DNA of 64,000 bases from Actinopolyspora mzabensis (GCF_900101095.1 NZ_FNFM01000005.1:124001-188000), one strand, 5' to 3'; numbered from the stretch's first letter, positions 19,602 through 29,102 are shown. A program made the numbers and translations. The notes: generated by a model from the sequence alone, not told the origin.

Positions 19602-19656
19602 TGTCCGAACGCTCCGTACCACGCGGCCTCCGATCGCGGCTCCATGATCGGTCTTC

Positions 19657-19662
19657 TAGGGT
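19657..19662 (+). promoter_or_regulatory. -10 box of the enoyl-CoA hydratase gene
   Basis: TAGGGT matches TANNNT and would start a transcript with a ~37-nt leader that includes the ribosome-binding site GGAGGA (19695-19700). Confidence 0.4.
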
Positions 19663-19705
19663 GGTTGCCATCCCGACCGCTGGTGTGTAGCGACGGAGGA
19701 CCCGT

Positions 19706-20515
19706 TTGACGGAATCGGTAATTGATCCCGGTGTGCTGGATCGTGGGCACGTTCGACTGACGGTGCGCGGTTCCCGCGCGACGATCGTTCTCGATCGACC
19801 GGATCAACTCAACGCACAGACGCCGGACACCTGGAAGGCGTTACGCGAAATCGGACAGAATCTCGCACCCGAGGTGCGCGTCGTCGTTGTCCGGGGGGAG
19901 GGGAGGGCGTTCTCCGCCGGGTTGGATCGGCGACTGTTCGAGTCCGAACAGGTCGACGGTGCGCCCGGGCTGCTGTCGCTGGCCTCCAGCCCGGTCGAGC
20001 AGGGGGACGCCGAGATAGCCGCGTTCCAACAGGGATTCAGTTGGTTGCGCGATCCCGAGCGGGTGACGATCGCGGCGGTCCGGGGACACGCCATCGGCGC
20101 GGGTTTCCAACTGGCGCTGGCCTGCGACATGCGTGTGCTGGCCACCGACGCCAAGCTGCGCATGGCCGAGACCAGTCTCGGTCTGGTTCCCGACCTCGGA
20201 GGGACGTTGCCGCTGGTTCGGGCCGTCGGTTACTCCAGGGCCGTGGAGATGTGCCTGACCGGGCGGGAAGTGGACGCCGATGAGGCCTCCCGGGTCGGGT
20301 TGGCCAACTCGGTGGTCGAACCGGAGCAGCTGGAGGACGCCACCGACCGGCTCGTCGAGGCGATCAGCCGGTCGCCCACCGGGGCGGTCCGCGAGACTCT
20401 CGCGCTGTTGTCCCAGGCGGAGGAGGCCGAGGATCCCGAGCAGCAGTTCGCCGCGGAACGAGCGGCCCAGCTGCGCAGGCTGCGGGAGCTGATGGGTGGT
20501 TCCGGCAGCGAGTAG
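19706..20515 (+). CDS. Enoyl-CoA hydratase/isomerase family protein (EchA12-like)
   Basis: A crotonase-fold protein of 269 residues, expected to act on acyl-CoA thioesters. The oxyanion-hole segments are visible as RAFSAGLDRRLF and GHAIGAGFQLALACDMRVL, and the catalytic-loop region reads MAETSLGLVPDLGGTLPLVR, retaining Glu. The TTG start is supported by GGAGGA 5 nt upstream. It stands near the ABC-F gene as echA12 (Rv1472) does in M. tuberculosis. The acyl substrate is unknown. Confidence 0.9.
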   Translation: MTESVIDPGVLDRGHVRLTVRGSRATIVLDRPDQLNAQTPDTWKALREIGQNLAPEVRVVVVRGEGRAFSAGLDRRLFESEQVDGAPGLLSLASSPVEQGDAEIAAFQQGFSWLRDPERVTIAAVRGHAIGAGFQLALACDMRVLATDAKLRMAETSLGLVPDLGGTLPLVRAVGYSRAVEMCLTGREVDADEASRVGLANSVVEPEQLEDATDRLVEAISRSPTGAVRETLALLSQAEEAEDPEQQFAAERAAQLRRLRELMGGSGSE

Positions 20516-20725
20516 AGCTCCTGCGGAATCGCCCGCTCGGGCGGTGCGGGCCGTGGAACGGAGTCGGGCACGGGCCGCACCGGGCCAACGCCTCGGAACG
20601 ACCGGGACCACCGGGTCAGCCGGTTCCACCGGCTCGCCCGGGTCGCGACGGCCCGGACCCATTTCGGTCTAGACCAGTCGCGACAGCGGCGGGGGAGGAC
20701 TCGAACCACTCCCGGCGTGCCCGCC

Positions 20726-20761
20726 GGTTCAGCCCCGCTGGTTCAGCCCCGCTGGTTCAGC
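20726..20761. repeat. 14-bp tandem repeat (2.6 copies) spanning the SIS gene stop
   Basis: The unit GGTTCAGCCCCGCT occurs at 20726 and 20740, then breaks off at 20754-20760. The SIS stop codon (20757-20759) lies inside the partial third copy. Confidence 0.85.
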
Positions 20762-21500
20762 GCAGCCGCGGTACGCGCTCGCCGTAGTGCTTCAGCTGGT
20801 CGGCGTTGGCCTCGTCACCGCCGGGAACGTTGGAACTGCGCCACCACGGCAGCGAGACGCCGGTCTCACCGGCACGTTCATAGGTCTCGACCATGAGCAG
20901 ATTCCACAGGAACACGTTGGCCAGTGACGACCCCGGTGCCGTCGCCGGTCGCGGTTCGGGGTGTGTGATGTCGCCCGCGGGAACCATGGTGTCCAGCACG
21001 ATCGTGGCCTGATCCGCCAGCGTGCCCGCCTCCGAGCGGCGCGGGGCCCCCGCCGCTGCCGCGGGTGAGGTCACCGCGATGACCGGGGACCCTTCGCAGC
21101 GTGCCGTGGCCGCCAGTTCCACCGGATAGGGATTGATCCCCGAGTTGGAGAACACCACGAGCACATCGGTACCACCGCGCAGTCCCGCTTCCCGGAGCAC
21201 CTCCCCGGCGAGACCCTCGCGTCGTTCGGTGGCCGTGCTGGTCGCCGCGCCGTGCAGCGGGAGCAGGTCCTGGTGGTACAGCGGGCGAACCGCGGCCAGT
21301 CCGCCCGCTCGGTAGAAGCTTTCCAGTACACCGGCAAGGGAATGCCCCGCGCCGGCGGTGAACACGAGGCCGTCCGCCTCGACGCAGTCGATCAGCGTTT
21401 TCGCCGCCTCACCCAGGGCGGCCCTGTTGTGCTCGGCCGCTCGATCCAGGTCGTGCAGGCTCCGTTCGGCGTGCTTGCGTGCGTGCGAACCGTCCGTCAT
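20757..21500 (-). CDS. SIS (sugar isomerase) domain protein, UPF0309-like
   Basis: The 247-residue protein is a single SIS domain, the phosphosugar-binding fold found in isomerases and regulators. The sugar-binding signatures are FTAGAGHSLAGVLESFYRAG near residue 45 and VVFSNSGINPYPVELA near 125. Related proteins sit with N-acetylsugar or phosphosugar catabolism genes, but none is adjacent here. ATG 21500 has the ribosome-binding site GAGGA just upstream; an open frame to 21782 has no coding-like sequence and is not used. Confidence 0.82.
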   Translation of the reverse strand: MTDGSHARKHAERSLHDLDRAAEHNRAALGEAAKTLIDCVEADGLVFTAGAGHSLAGVLESFYRAGGLAAVRPLYHQDLLPLHGAATSTATERREGLAGEVLREAGLRGGTDVLVVFSNSGINPYPVELAATARCEGSPVIAVTSPAAAAGAPRRSEAGTLADQATIVLDTMVPAGDITHPEPRPATAPGSSLANVFLWNLLMVETYERAGETGVSLPWWRSSNVPGGDEANADQLKHYGERVPRLR

Positions 21501-21908
21501 ACCGTCCTCTCGGCTTGGATGCTGGTGTCGTGAGCCGATACTCGCAGTGCGATCCCCGACGCTGTGCCATGTGTGACAGATCACTCCTGGCTGGATCTGT
21601 CGGAAGGTGTACCGCGGGCGCGGAACCGGTCGCCGGGAACCGGGGCTCGATACGGGGGCAGCGTTGTCCACCGTCCGGGTTGTCCACTGTCCGGGGTGTC
21701 CACCGTCCGGTGCTTTCCGCCGGTGCCGTATCGGATCGATTCGTGTACTCACGGTAGCCTCTCGAGTGGTCCCGGACTCCACCGACGCCGCTTTCGGTCA
21801 CCGGCCCGTTCGATCGCCGTGCGAGGCTGGCAGCATGATCGCAACAGCTTGGTGGGTTCCAGCGGGTGCCACCAGGGAAACGGGTACACGGATTGGAACA
21901 CGGAAGGC
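21501..21908. other. Intergenic region between divergent SIS and Imm1-like genes
   Basis: This 408-nt spacer separates two divergent genes and must hold both promoters, though I see no clear boxes. It contains a 16-bp tandem repeat (21663-21710). No gene is supported. Confidence 0.45.
21663..21710. repeat. 16-bp tandem repeat, three copies
   Basis: The unit GTTGTCCACCGTCCGG occurs at 21663, 21679 and 21695 with one base changed in the second copy and one in the third. Confidence 0.85.
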
Positions 21909-22625
21909 ATGTCGAATCCGCCGTCACACGACGAGCCGACCGCGCCGGGGAACTTCTCGGAGATCTTCGCCCGCTTGACGGATGTGCCGTTGGACCATGT
22001 GGACAAGCTGCTCGACACCACCGAGTCCGCCTACGCGGACCTCAACAGGGTGATGGAACATCCGTACTGGGCGGACCTGGTGTTTCACCAGGGTGCCGCG
22101 CTGCGGGCATTGCGAGAGGCCCGGGCCGAGCTCGACGCCTTCCGCGCCGAAGCCGTCGGAGCGCGCAACACCGAACTCGGGATCACGGTCGCCACCGGTG
22201 TGATCGGGGAGGAACGGGAGTACGCCGAGCGCGACGAGCGAAAGCGTGAGCTGGTGGAAAAGTTGCTGCGGCCGCCGCGACAGGGGCGGGCCTGCCAGCT
22301 CTACGTCTGGGACCGCCCGTACGAGAACGAGGAGGAGCCCGGCCCCTACAGCGGGATTCGGGTCGTGACCTCGGCCGACGACGAGATGGGGGTGCTCAAC
22401 TACACCGAGGAGGACGAGGAGGGGCAACTCTCCTCCTGGCAGACCCGCAACAGTGATCCCGATCCACAGGCCCCCGTGCTGCGTTTCGACCTGGGGAGTC
22501 CGCTGGCCTTTCCCGCCGACTCGGTACTGGGGTTCGCCGAGCTCCGCGCGGCGCTGGACGAGTTCGTCGACACCGGCGCCTGCCCCCGGTCGGTCCACTG
22601 GCAACAGGCTCGCTGGGGCCGGTAG
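21909..22625 (+). CDS. Imm1-like immunity-family protein, no adjacent toxin
   Basis: The C-terminal half of this 238-residue protein resembles the Imm1 immunity fold: IRVVTSADDEMGVLNYTEED, then PVLRFDLGSPLAFPADSV and, at the end, DTGACPRSVHWQ, matching the Imm1 TG-x-x-P-x-x-V-x-W signature. The N-terminal half is helical and acidic. Imm1 proteins neutralise polymorphic toxins of actinobacteria, but no toxin gene lies beside it. ATG 21909 is used (AAGGC upstream is a weak ribosome-binding site). It could instead be a housekeeping relative; function is uncertain. Confidence 0.65.
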   Translation: MSNPPSHDEPTAPGNFSEIFARLTDVPLDHVDKLLDTTESAYADLNRVMEHPYWADLVFHQGAALRALREARAELDAFRAEAVGARNTELGITVATGVIGEEREYAERDERKRELVEKLLRPPRQGRACQLYVWDRPYENEEEPGPYSGIRVVTSADDEMGVLNYTEEDEEGQLSSWQTRNSDPDPQAPVLRFDLGSPLAFPADSVLGFAELRAALDEFVDTGACPRSVHWQQARWGR

Positions 22626-22657
22626 CAGGCCTCGAGAGTCCGAGCGGGAAACTTCGA

Positions 22658-23485
22658 TCAGCCGTAGAGTTCCTGCACGGCTCGGGAGGCCACGGTCGTG
22701 ATCACCTTGAACGTTTTCATCGCCGTGGTCATGTCGGCTGCCTCGAAGTCCACCGTACGAGCTCCGGTTCGCTCCACGGTGGGTATCAGTTCGACGGCAT
22801 CGGCGAGGTGCGTACCGGTGAACTCGAGTTCGACCCGGTGGGCCGAGGTTTTCGCGGTGCCGCGTCCCGCCCGTCGCATGGCCAGTTCGGCGGTGGAGCT
22901 GATCTCGGACGCGGTGCGTTCCGGTGGCGAGCAGACCGCTGCGTACCTGCTCACGCACTCCTTGACCGCGACGGTGTGGCTGCCCGGAGTGTAGTCCCGC
23001 GCGTCCATGCAGGTCAGATCGTCGCCGGTGACCAGCAGTACCGGTACCCCGTACTCGGCGGCCAGCGCCGCGTTGAGCCTGCCCTCGCTCGCGTGTGCGC
23101 CGTCCAGCCAAACCCCGAGCAGCCCGTTCTCCATGTAGGTGTGTGACAGCACGCCGTCGGCGCCGGCACCGGTGTGGTATCCGAGGAACACCACCCCGTC
23201 CACTCCCGAGTCGATCCCCTCCATCATCGACAGTGGTTTGTGGCGTCCGGTCAGCATCCGCGCCCGCGTGTCGAGTCGCTCCAGCAGCAGGTGCCGTTGG
23301 ATCGAGTGCGCCTCGTTGACCAGCGTCGCGTTCGCGCCTCCGGCCGCGAGCCCGGCCACGCAGGCGTTGACGTCGCCGGTGAACAGTTCTCGGAACCGTT
23401 GCCAGGCTTCCGTGCCCGCCACCACGTCGTCCGTACCGGTGACACCGGTGGCGCCTTCCATGTCCGCAGAGATCAGAATCCGCAC
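22658..23485 (-). CDS. dppA: D-aminopeptidase, M55 family (DppA-like)
   Basis: This zinc peptidase releases N-terminal D-amino acids, for example from cell-wall-derived peptides. The metal motif SADMEGATGV (Asp8 and Glu10 of 275 residues), NEAHS with its His, and VFLGYHTGAGA match Bacillus DppA. TGDDLTCMDARDYTPG carries the conserved later segment. The GTG at 23485 has a TAGGGT -10 box 8 nt upstream. It is divergent from an oligopeptide ABC transporter. In B. subtilis dppA heads the dpp operon, so a joint role in D-peptide uptake and cleavage is likely. Confidence 0.92.
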   Translation of the reverse strand: MRILISADMEGATGVTGTDDVVAGTEAWQRFRELFTGDVNACVAGLAAGGANATLVNEAHSIQRHLLLERLDTRARMLTGRHKPLSMMEGIDSGVDGVVFLGYHTGAGADGVLSHTYMENGLLGVWLDGAHASEGRLNAALAAEYGVPVLLVTGDDLTCMDARDYTPGSHTVAVKECVSRYAAVCSPPERTASEISSTAELAMRRAGRGTAKTSAHRVELEFTGTHLADAVELIPTVERTGARTVDFEAADMTTAMKTFKVITTVASRAVQELYG

Positions 23486-23493
23486 GGTCGTCC

Positions 23494-23499
23494 ACCCTA
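23494..23499 (-). promoter_or_regulatory. -10 box of dppA
   Basis: TAGGGT on the minus strand ends 8 nt before the GTG at 23485, predicting a leaderless mRNA. Confidence 0.5.
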
Positions 23500-23626
23500 G
23501 ACGCCAGGTGCCGTCCCGGGTAGCTCCGAACCGCGCATAGCGTTTCGGCGTGCTCGCCACGCCCAACCGGTGAATCATTGACCGGGAACCGTTTCGAGTG
23601 GTTCGTTCGTCACGAAGAGCGAAAGG

Positions 23627-25477
23627 GTGATCACGGTGGGTGTGAGAGCTTCGCGGGCTCGCAGAGCGGCCCCACGCGCCCTGCTGCTGATCCTCACCCT
23701 GCTTCTCGCGGCGTCGGTGCCCGCCTTCGGAAAGCACACGCCTGCCACCGCCGCTGACTCCACGAACGGGGGAGAGGTCACCCTTCGGGTGGGTATTCAG
23801 CAGGAATTCGACTCGCTCAACCCGTTCCTCGGGTTCAGCCTCGCCTCGACCGACGTGTTCCGGCTGATCTACCCCACCCTGACCACCTACAGCGCCGAGG
23901 ACTTCTCGGTGGTACCGGAACTCGCCACCGACTGGGAGTCCTCCGCGGACAAGCTCACCTGGACGTTCCACATCAGGCAGGGAGTGAACTGGTCCGACGG
24001 CAGGCCCGTGACCGCCCACGACGTGGCCTACACCTTCAAGCGGATGATGGACGATCCCGCCGCGGCCACGGCCAACGGCAACTACGTGGACAACTTCGAT
24101 TCGGTGACCGCTCCCGACGATCGCACCGTGGTGATCCGCACCGAGAGTCCACAGGCCACCATGCGCTCCATCGCCGCGCCGATAGTTCCCCGGCACGTCT
24201 GGTCGAGAATCGACAACGTGGCCGAGTTCGCCAACCAGCGGATGCCCATCGTGGGAAGTGGGCCGTTCGTGGCCACCGAGTACCGTCCCCAGCAGCATCT
24301 GACGTTGCGCGCCAACGAGGACTTCTGGCGGGGTGCTCCCACGGTCGACCGGTTGCGGTTCGTCAACTTCGAGAACAGCGACGCCGCCGTGCAGGCGCTG
24401 CGCAAGGGCGAGATCGACGTGGTCCGGGATCTCACGCCCACCCAGTTCGACGCACTGCGAGGCACCGAGGACATCCGCCGGGTACGCGGCAAAGGGCGGC
24501 GATTCTTCGAGATCGTGCTCAACCCGGGGGCCGCCAACAGCGCGGGCGATCCCATCGGGACGGGGCACCCGGCGTTGCAAGACGCCCGGGTGCGCAGGGC
24601 CATCGATCGGGCCATCGACCGGGAGCGCCTCGTCCAGCGGGTGCTCAGTGGTTACGGAACCGTCGGCGCGGGGTACCTCCCCCCGATATTCGAGGACTTC
24701 TACTGGACACCTCCGCCGGAGGCGAGACGCCCGTTCTCGATCGAGGCGGTCAACCGGGCACTGAACGAGGCGGGCTATCCCCGCGGGCCCGAGGGAGTTC
24801 GCCGCGGCCCCTCCGGCAGGGTCCTGGACTTCGAGTTCGTGCTGCACGGTGACTCGCCCACCGACGCGCTGGTCGGGAAGTTCGTCAAGGAGTGGCTGTC
24901 CCGGTTGGGAATCCGGGTTCGGCTGCAACCGGTTTCGGACAACCAGGTCAACCAGCGCACCACGGCCGGTGACTTCGACATGGTGGTCAGCGGGTGGTCG
25001 GTCAATCCCGACCCGGACTACGTGCTGCGGCTGCAGACCTGTGGTGCCAGGCCCAAACCGGGTGGGGGCGGGCTGCCCGACAGCTTCCTGTGCGATCGGC
25101 GCTACGACGAGCTCTACGCCCGCCAGCTCGCCGAGTTCGACCACACCCAGCGGGTCGAACTGATCCGCAAGGCGCAGCGCCGGTTCCACCGGATGGCCAC
25201 CGGGCTGATCCTGTTCTACCCCAACGCGCTGGAGGCATACCGATCCGACCGTTTCGAGGGATTCGAGTCGCAGCCCTCCGACGGCGGCGTCATCACCGCA
25301 CAGCAGGGCTATTGGGGTTACTACGAAGCCCGTCCCACCGAACAGGCGCGAACGGCCTCGGGCGGCGCCGGGTACCGCTCGGCGGCGTTCGTCGTCGTCG
25401 GAGCGCTACTGCTCGGTGCGGTCGTGGTCGCGTCCACGGCGGCGCGTCGTCGACGTACAGCGGAACACCGGGAATAG
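23627..25477 (+). CDS. Oligopeptide ABC transporter substrate-binding protein with C-terminal membrane anchor
   Basis: An SBP_bac_5-type extracellular peptide receptor of 616 residues. It has a signal peptide (basic start, LLLILTLLLAASVPAFG), the SBP family body (LRVGIQQEFDSLNPF, YDDLYAR-type end regions) and then a C-terminal hydrophobic stretch at about 586-607 followed by RRRR. No lipobox Cys is present after the signal peptide, unlike typical Gram-positive binding proteins, so the tail probably anchors it. GTG 23627 is used; GTGs at 23636 and 23642 are alternatives. It leads the transporter operon. Confidence 0.9.
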   Translation: MITVGVRASRARRAAPRALLLILTLLLAASVPAFGKHTPATAADSTNGGEVTLRVGIQQEFDSLNPFLGFSLASTDVFRLIYPTLTTYSAEDFSVVPELATDWESSADKLTWTFHIRQGVNWSDGRPVTAHDVAYTFKRMMDDPAAATANGNYVDNFDSVTAPDDRTVVIRTESPQATMRSIAAPIVPRHVWSRIDNVAEFANQRMPIVGSGPFVATEYRPQQHLTLRANEDFWRGAPTVDRLRFVNFENSDAAVQALRKGEIDVVRDLTPTQFDALRGTEDIRRVRGKGRRFFEIVLNPGAANSAGDPIGTGHPALQDARVRRAIDRAIDRERLVQRVLSGYGTVGAGYLPPIFEDFYWTPPPEARRPFSIEAVNRALNEAGYPRGPEGVRRGPSGRVLDFEFVLHGDSPTDALVGKFVKEWLSRLGIRVRLQPVSDNQVNQRTTAGDFDMVVSGWSVNPDPDYVLRLQTCGARPKPGGGGLPDSFLCDRRYDELYARQLAEFDHTQRVELIRKAQRRFHRMATGLILFYPNALEAYRSDRFEGFESQPSDGGVITAQQGYWGYYEARPTEQARTASGGAGYRSAAFVVVGALLLGAVVVASTAARRRRTAEHRE

Positions 25478-25480
25478 GCC

Positions 25481-26515
25481 ATGACGGACACTCGTGAGGA
25501 ACTCGAGACCCGCGGCCCCACGAACGGGCCGCCACCCCTGCTGCGGTTCGTGGCCGCGAAGATCGGCGGTGGTGTGGTGAGCCTGTTCCTGGTGGCGGTG
25601 CTCGGTTTCTTCCTGTTCCGGGTACTGCCGGGAGATCCGGCTCGCACCATGACCAGGTCCACCCCGGTCAGCGCCGAACAGCTGGCGGCGCTGCGGCACC
25701 GTTTCGGTCTGGACCAGCCGTTGTACCTGCAGTTCCGCGACTTCCTGCTGAACCTGCTGCACGGCGATCTGGGTACCTCCTACATCTACAACCGTCCGGT
25801 CGCGGAACTGATCCTCGAACGGATCGGGCCCACCGTGCTGCTGGGGGGCACCGCCACAGTGGCGGCGGTGCTGGTCGGGCTCTGGATGGGCACCCGCGCC
25901 GCCTGGCGGCAGGGCGGGCCGGTGGACCGGTGGTTCACCTCGGTGGGGCTGACGTTGTGGTCGGTACCCACCTTCTGGCTCGGCCTGCTGCTGCTGATGG
26001 CCTTCGGGGTCGGTGTCGGTCCGCTTCCTGGGTTGTTTCCCGTGGCCGGCATGTCCTCCCCCGACGTGCCCGCGGGCGTGGTTGCCCGAGTATTGGACGT
26101 GGCGCATCACCTGGTGCTGCCGTGCCTGACGCTCGTGGCGGTGATCTACGCGCAGTTCATGATGGTCATGCGCACCTCGCTGCTCGAGGAGATGGGGGCC
26201 GAGTACCTGACCACCGCCCGTGCCAAGGGGCTGCGCGAGGATCTGGTGCGGCGCAGGCACGCCGTGCCGAACGCCCTGCTTCCCACCGTGACGCTGATCT
26301 TTCTGCACCTCGGTTTGGTGGTTGCCGGGGCGATCACGGTGGAGACCGTCTTCTCCTGGCCCGGACTCGGGTTGCTGACCTACGAGGCGCTGCGGGTGCC
26401 CGATCTGCCGTTGTTGCAGGGAACGTTCATTGTGCTGGCAGGGAGCGTGATCGTGATGAACGTGCTGGCCGAGCTGATCTACCGATTCCTGGACCCGAGG
26501 GTGCGTGAGTCGTGA
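25481..26515 (+). CDS. Peptide ABC transporter permease, DppB/OppB type
   Basis: The 344-residue protein has the DppB pattern of six membrane segments, with FFLFRVLPGDPAR after the first helix and the EAA-loop region EYLTTARAKGLREDLVRRRHAVPNA that contacts the ATPase. It starts 3 nt after the binding-protein gene and overlaps the next gene by 4 nt, so the transporter is one operon. Confidence 0.93.
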   Translation: MTDTREELETRGPTNGPPPLLRFVAAKIGGGVVSLFLVAVLGFFLFRVLPGDPARTMTRSTPVSAEQLAALRHRFGLDQPLYLQFRDFLLNLLHGDLGTSYIYNRPVAELILERIGPTVLLGGTATVAAVLVGLWMGTRAAWRQGGPVDRWFTSVGLTLWSVPTFWLGLLLLMAFGVGVGPLPGLFPVAGMSSPDVPAGVVARVLDVAHHLVLPCLTLVAVIYAQFMMVMRTSLLEEMGAEYLTTARAKGLREDLVRRRHAVPNALLPTVTLIFLHLGLVVAGAITVETVFSWPGLGLLTYEALRVPDLPLLQGTFIVLAGSVIVMNVLAELIYRFLDPRVRES

Positions 26516-27414
26516 GCGCCCCGCCGAACGCCACCGGAGTGACGGGGCGGCGGCTCGCCGCCCTGACCGAGGGATGGCGTGTCTACCGCGCCGATCGGGG
26601 CGGAGCGTTCGGGCTGGCCGTGCTGCTGGTGGTAGTGGCGCTGGCTCTGCTGGCACCGGTGCTCACCCGATCCGGCGAGCTCGACGTCACCCGGGTGCAG
26701 GGGGCGCCGTTGCAACCGCCGAGCGCGACGAACTGGTTGGGAACCGACGAGTCGGGGCGTTCGGTGCTGCTGCTGACCTGGTGGGGAGCTCGGATGTCGC
26801 TGCTGGTGGGGTTGTCCGCGGCAGTGCTGTCGATGGTGATCGGGACCGTGGTCGGCTTGCTGGCCGCCCACTTCGGTGGTTGGGTCGCCACCCTGCTGCT
26901 GCGGGTGACCGACTTCTTCCTCGTGCTGCCCGCGCTGGTGCTGGCGATAGCCCTGTCCACCGTGTTGTCGAGAGGTGTGTTCACCATTGTGCTCGCCATC
27001 GGGGTGACGTCCTGGCCGCAGACCGCCCGGCTGGTACGGGCACAGACGCTCACGGTGGAGACGCGTCCCTACATCGAACGGGCCAGAGCACTCGGCGGGG
27101 GACATCGGCACCTGCTCGGAAAGCACGTGCTGCCCGCCGTGCTGCCGCTGGTGTTCGCCACCACCACGCTCACCGTGGCCAGCGCGATCATCGCCGAGTC
27201 GACGCTCTCCTTCCTGGGGCTGGGGGATCCGTCCATGATCTCGTGGGGCTCGATGCTCAAGTCCGCCATGGACACCGGAGCGGTCACGGCGGGTGCGTGG
27301 TGGTATCTGCTGCCGCCCGGTCTGGGCATCGCGATCGTGGTGCTGAGCTTCACGTTGTGCGGCCGCGCGCTGGAAACCGTGCTGAATCCGAAACTGCGGG
27401 GAACACGCCGATGA
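26512..27414 (+). CDS. Peptide ABC transporter permease, DppC/OppC type
   Basis: The 300-residue protein has an N-terminal helix, the ATNWLGTDESGRSVL motif typical of DppC, and an EAA-like loop (RPYIERARALGGGHRHLLGKHV). About six membrane helices are visible. GTG 26512 overlaps the dppB-type stop (GTGA). It pairs with the upstream permease to form the channel. Confidence 0.93.
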   Translation: MSAPPNATGVTGRRLAALTEGWRVYRADRGGAFGLAVLLVVVALALLAPVLTRSGELDVTRVQGAPLQPPSATNWLGTDESGRSVLLLTWWGARMSLLVGLSAAVLSMVIGTVVGLLAAHFGGWVATLLLRVTDFFLVLPALVLAIALSTVLSRGVFTIVLAIGVTSWPQTARLVRAQTLTVETRPYIERARALGGGHRHLLGKHVLPAVLPLVFATTTLTVASAIIAESTLSFLGLGDPSMISWGSMLKSAMDTGAVTAGAWWYLLPPGLGIAIVVLSFTLCGRALETVLNPKLRGTRR

Positions 27415-29030
27415 ATCCGATACTGCGTATGGACGGGGTTTCGGTCACCTATCGCGGTTCGGCACGGCCGCGTCAGGCCGTGACCGACGCGAACCTGACG
27501 TTGGAAGCCGGTGCGACACTGGGACTGGCGGGCGAGTCCGGTTGCGGCAAGACGAGCCTCGCCCTGGCGGTGCTGCGGCTGTTGCCGCGTTCGGCCGAGG
27601 TCGACGGCACGATTCTGCTCGACGGTCGGGACATCGAGCGGCTCACCTGGGGCGGGTTGCGCGCCGTAAGGTGGGCGAGCGCCTCGGTGGTCTTCCAGGG
27701 GGCCATGCACGCGCTCAATCCGGTTCGCACCATCGCCGACCAGATAGCCGAACCGATCCGATTGCACTCCTCCGAACGTCTCTCGGCGGCGGTGCTGCGT
27801 GCCAGGGTGGTCGAGCTGCTGGAACAGGTGGAGATTCCCGGTCGACGTCGCGACGCCTATCCGCACGAGCTGTCCGGTGGGCAGCGGCAACGTGTGATGA
27901 TCGCGATGGCCCTCGCCTGCGAGCCGCGCCTGATCATCGCCGACGAGCCCACTACCGCGTTGGACGTGGTAGTCCAGGCGCAGGTGCTGTCCCTGCTGCG
28001 GCAGCTGGTCGCCGAGCGCGGTATCGCACTGTTGATGATCAGCCACGACCTCTCGGTGCTGGCAGCGAGCTGTCGGCGGCTGGCGGTGATGTATCGGGGG
28101 CGGCTGGTGGAGGAAGGTCCGGCCCGCAGGCTCGCGAGCTCTCCGGAGCACGAGCACACCCGAGCGCTGGCCACGGCGTTTCCCACGATCGGTGATACCG
28201 GTTCCCGCTATCCGGGGGCGGGTGAGCCCGCCGGGGAGACCGGCTCCGCCCGGCGAGCGCTGCTCTCGGCCGAGGGCGTGAGCGTGGTGTTCGAGGACCG
28301 CTACCGCAACCGGGTGCCCGCCGTGCGTGGAGTCGATCTGGAGGTGACCGGTGACGAGATACTCGCCCTGGTCGGCCAGTCCGGCTCCGGGAAAACCACG
28401 CTGGCCCGCACGCTGCTCGGACTGCGCCGACCGGACGCCGGGGTGGTTTACTACGACGGGAGACCACTTCCCACCTCGGGGCGGCGACTGCGGGATTTTC
28501 GCGGCAACGTGCAGTTGGTGCTGCAGGATCCCACGGGCGCGCTGAATCCCCGCCACACCGTTTACGAGGCGGTGGCGGAGGGACTGCGGGTGCACGGCGG
28601 AGCCGCCGACGAAGCGACCCGTGTTCGCGAGGCGTTGGAGGCGGCCGAGTTGCGGCCGGCCGAGGAGTTCACCGGGCGGTTCCCGCACGAGCTCTCCGGT
28701 GGCCAGCGGCAACGTGTCGTCATCGCGGGTGCGCTGGTGCTGCGTCCGCGTGTGCTGGTCGCGGACGAGCCGGTCGCCTCGTTGGATGCCACGGTGCGCG
28801 GCGAAATCCTGGCGCTGCTGCTGCGGCTGCGACGCGAGCGTGGTGTGTCCAGCCTGGTCATCACGCACGATCTCGGGCTGGCCTGGAACATAGCCGACCG
28901 GGTGGCGGTGATGCGGGCAGGCGGGATCGTGGAGTCGGGGCCGGTCGAGCGGGTGCTGCTCGAGCCCGAGCACGAGTACACCACGGAGCTGCTCGCCGCG
29001 GTCCCCTCGTTCGAGCGAAGTGTTTCCTGA
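27411..29030 (+). CDS. Fused peptide ABC transporter ATPase (DppD-DppF in one chain)
   Basis: One 539-residue chain carries two complete ATPase domains. The first has GESGCGKTS, LSGGQRQRVMIAMAL and LIIADEPTTALD (to about residue 250). The second (from about 285) has GQSGSGKTT, LSGGQRQRVVIAGAL and VLVADEPVASLD. DppD and DppF are usually separate genes; this fusion is seen in several actinobacteria. A TIGR01727-type C-terminal extension is not obvious. The start overlaps the permease stop (ATGA). Confidence 0.92.
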   Translation: MNPILRMDGVSVTYRGSARPRQAVTDANLTLEAGATLGLAGESGCGKTSLALAVLRLLPRSAEVDGTILLDGRDIERLTWGGLRAVRWASASVVFQGAMHALNPVRTIADQIAEPIRLHSSERLSAAVLRARVVELLEQVEIPGRRRDAYPHELSGGQRQRVMIAMALACEPRLIIADEPTTALDVVVQAQVLSLLRQLVAERGIALLMISHDLSVLAASCRRLAVMYRGRLVEEGPARRLASSPEHEHTRALATAFPTIGDTGSRYPGAGEPAGETGSARRALLSAEGVSVVFEDRYRNRVPAVRGVDLEVTGDEILALVGQSGSGKTTLARTLLGLRRPDAGVVYYDGRPLPTSGRRLRDFRGNVQLVLQDPTGALNPRHTVYEAVAEGLRVHGGAADEATRVREALEAAELRPAEEFTGRFPHELSGGQRQRVVIAGALVLRPRVLVADEPVASLDATVRGEILALLLRLRRERGVSSLVITHDLGLAWNIADRVAVMRAGGIVESGPVERVLLEPEHEYTTELLAAVPSFERSVS

Positions 29031-29102
29031 ACGTTCGTTTCCGAGTTTCCAGCTGGTTGCGGCGAGCGCCCGGAGTGGTCGTCCCGGGGGCAGCTGGGAA
29101 TC

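Noticed and set aside
20690-20730. tRNA 3'-like sequence on the minus strand (GGTTCGAGTCC)
   Set aside because: The T-stem does not pair well and no tRNA body precedes it; could be a remnant but cannot be supported.
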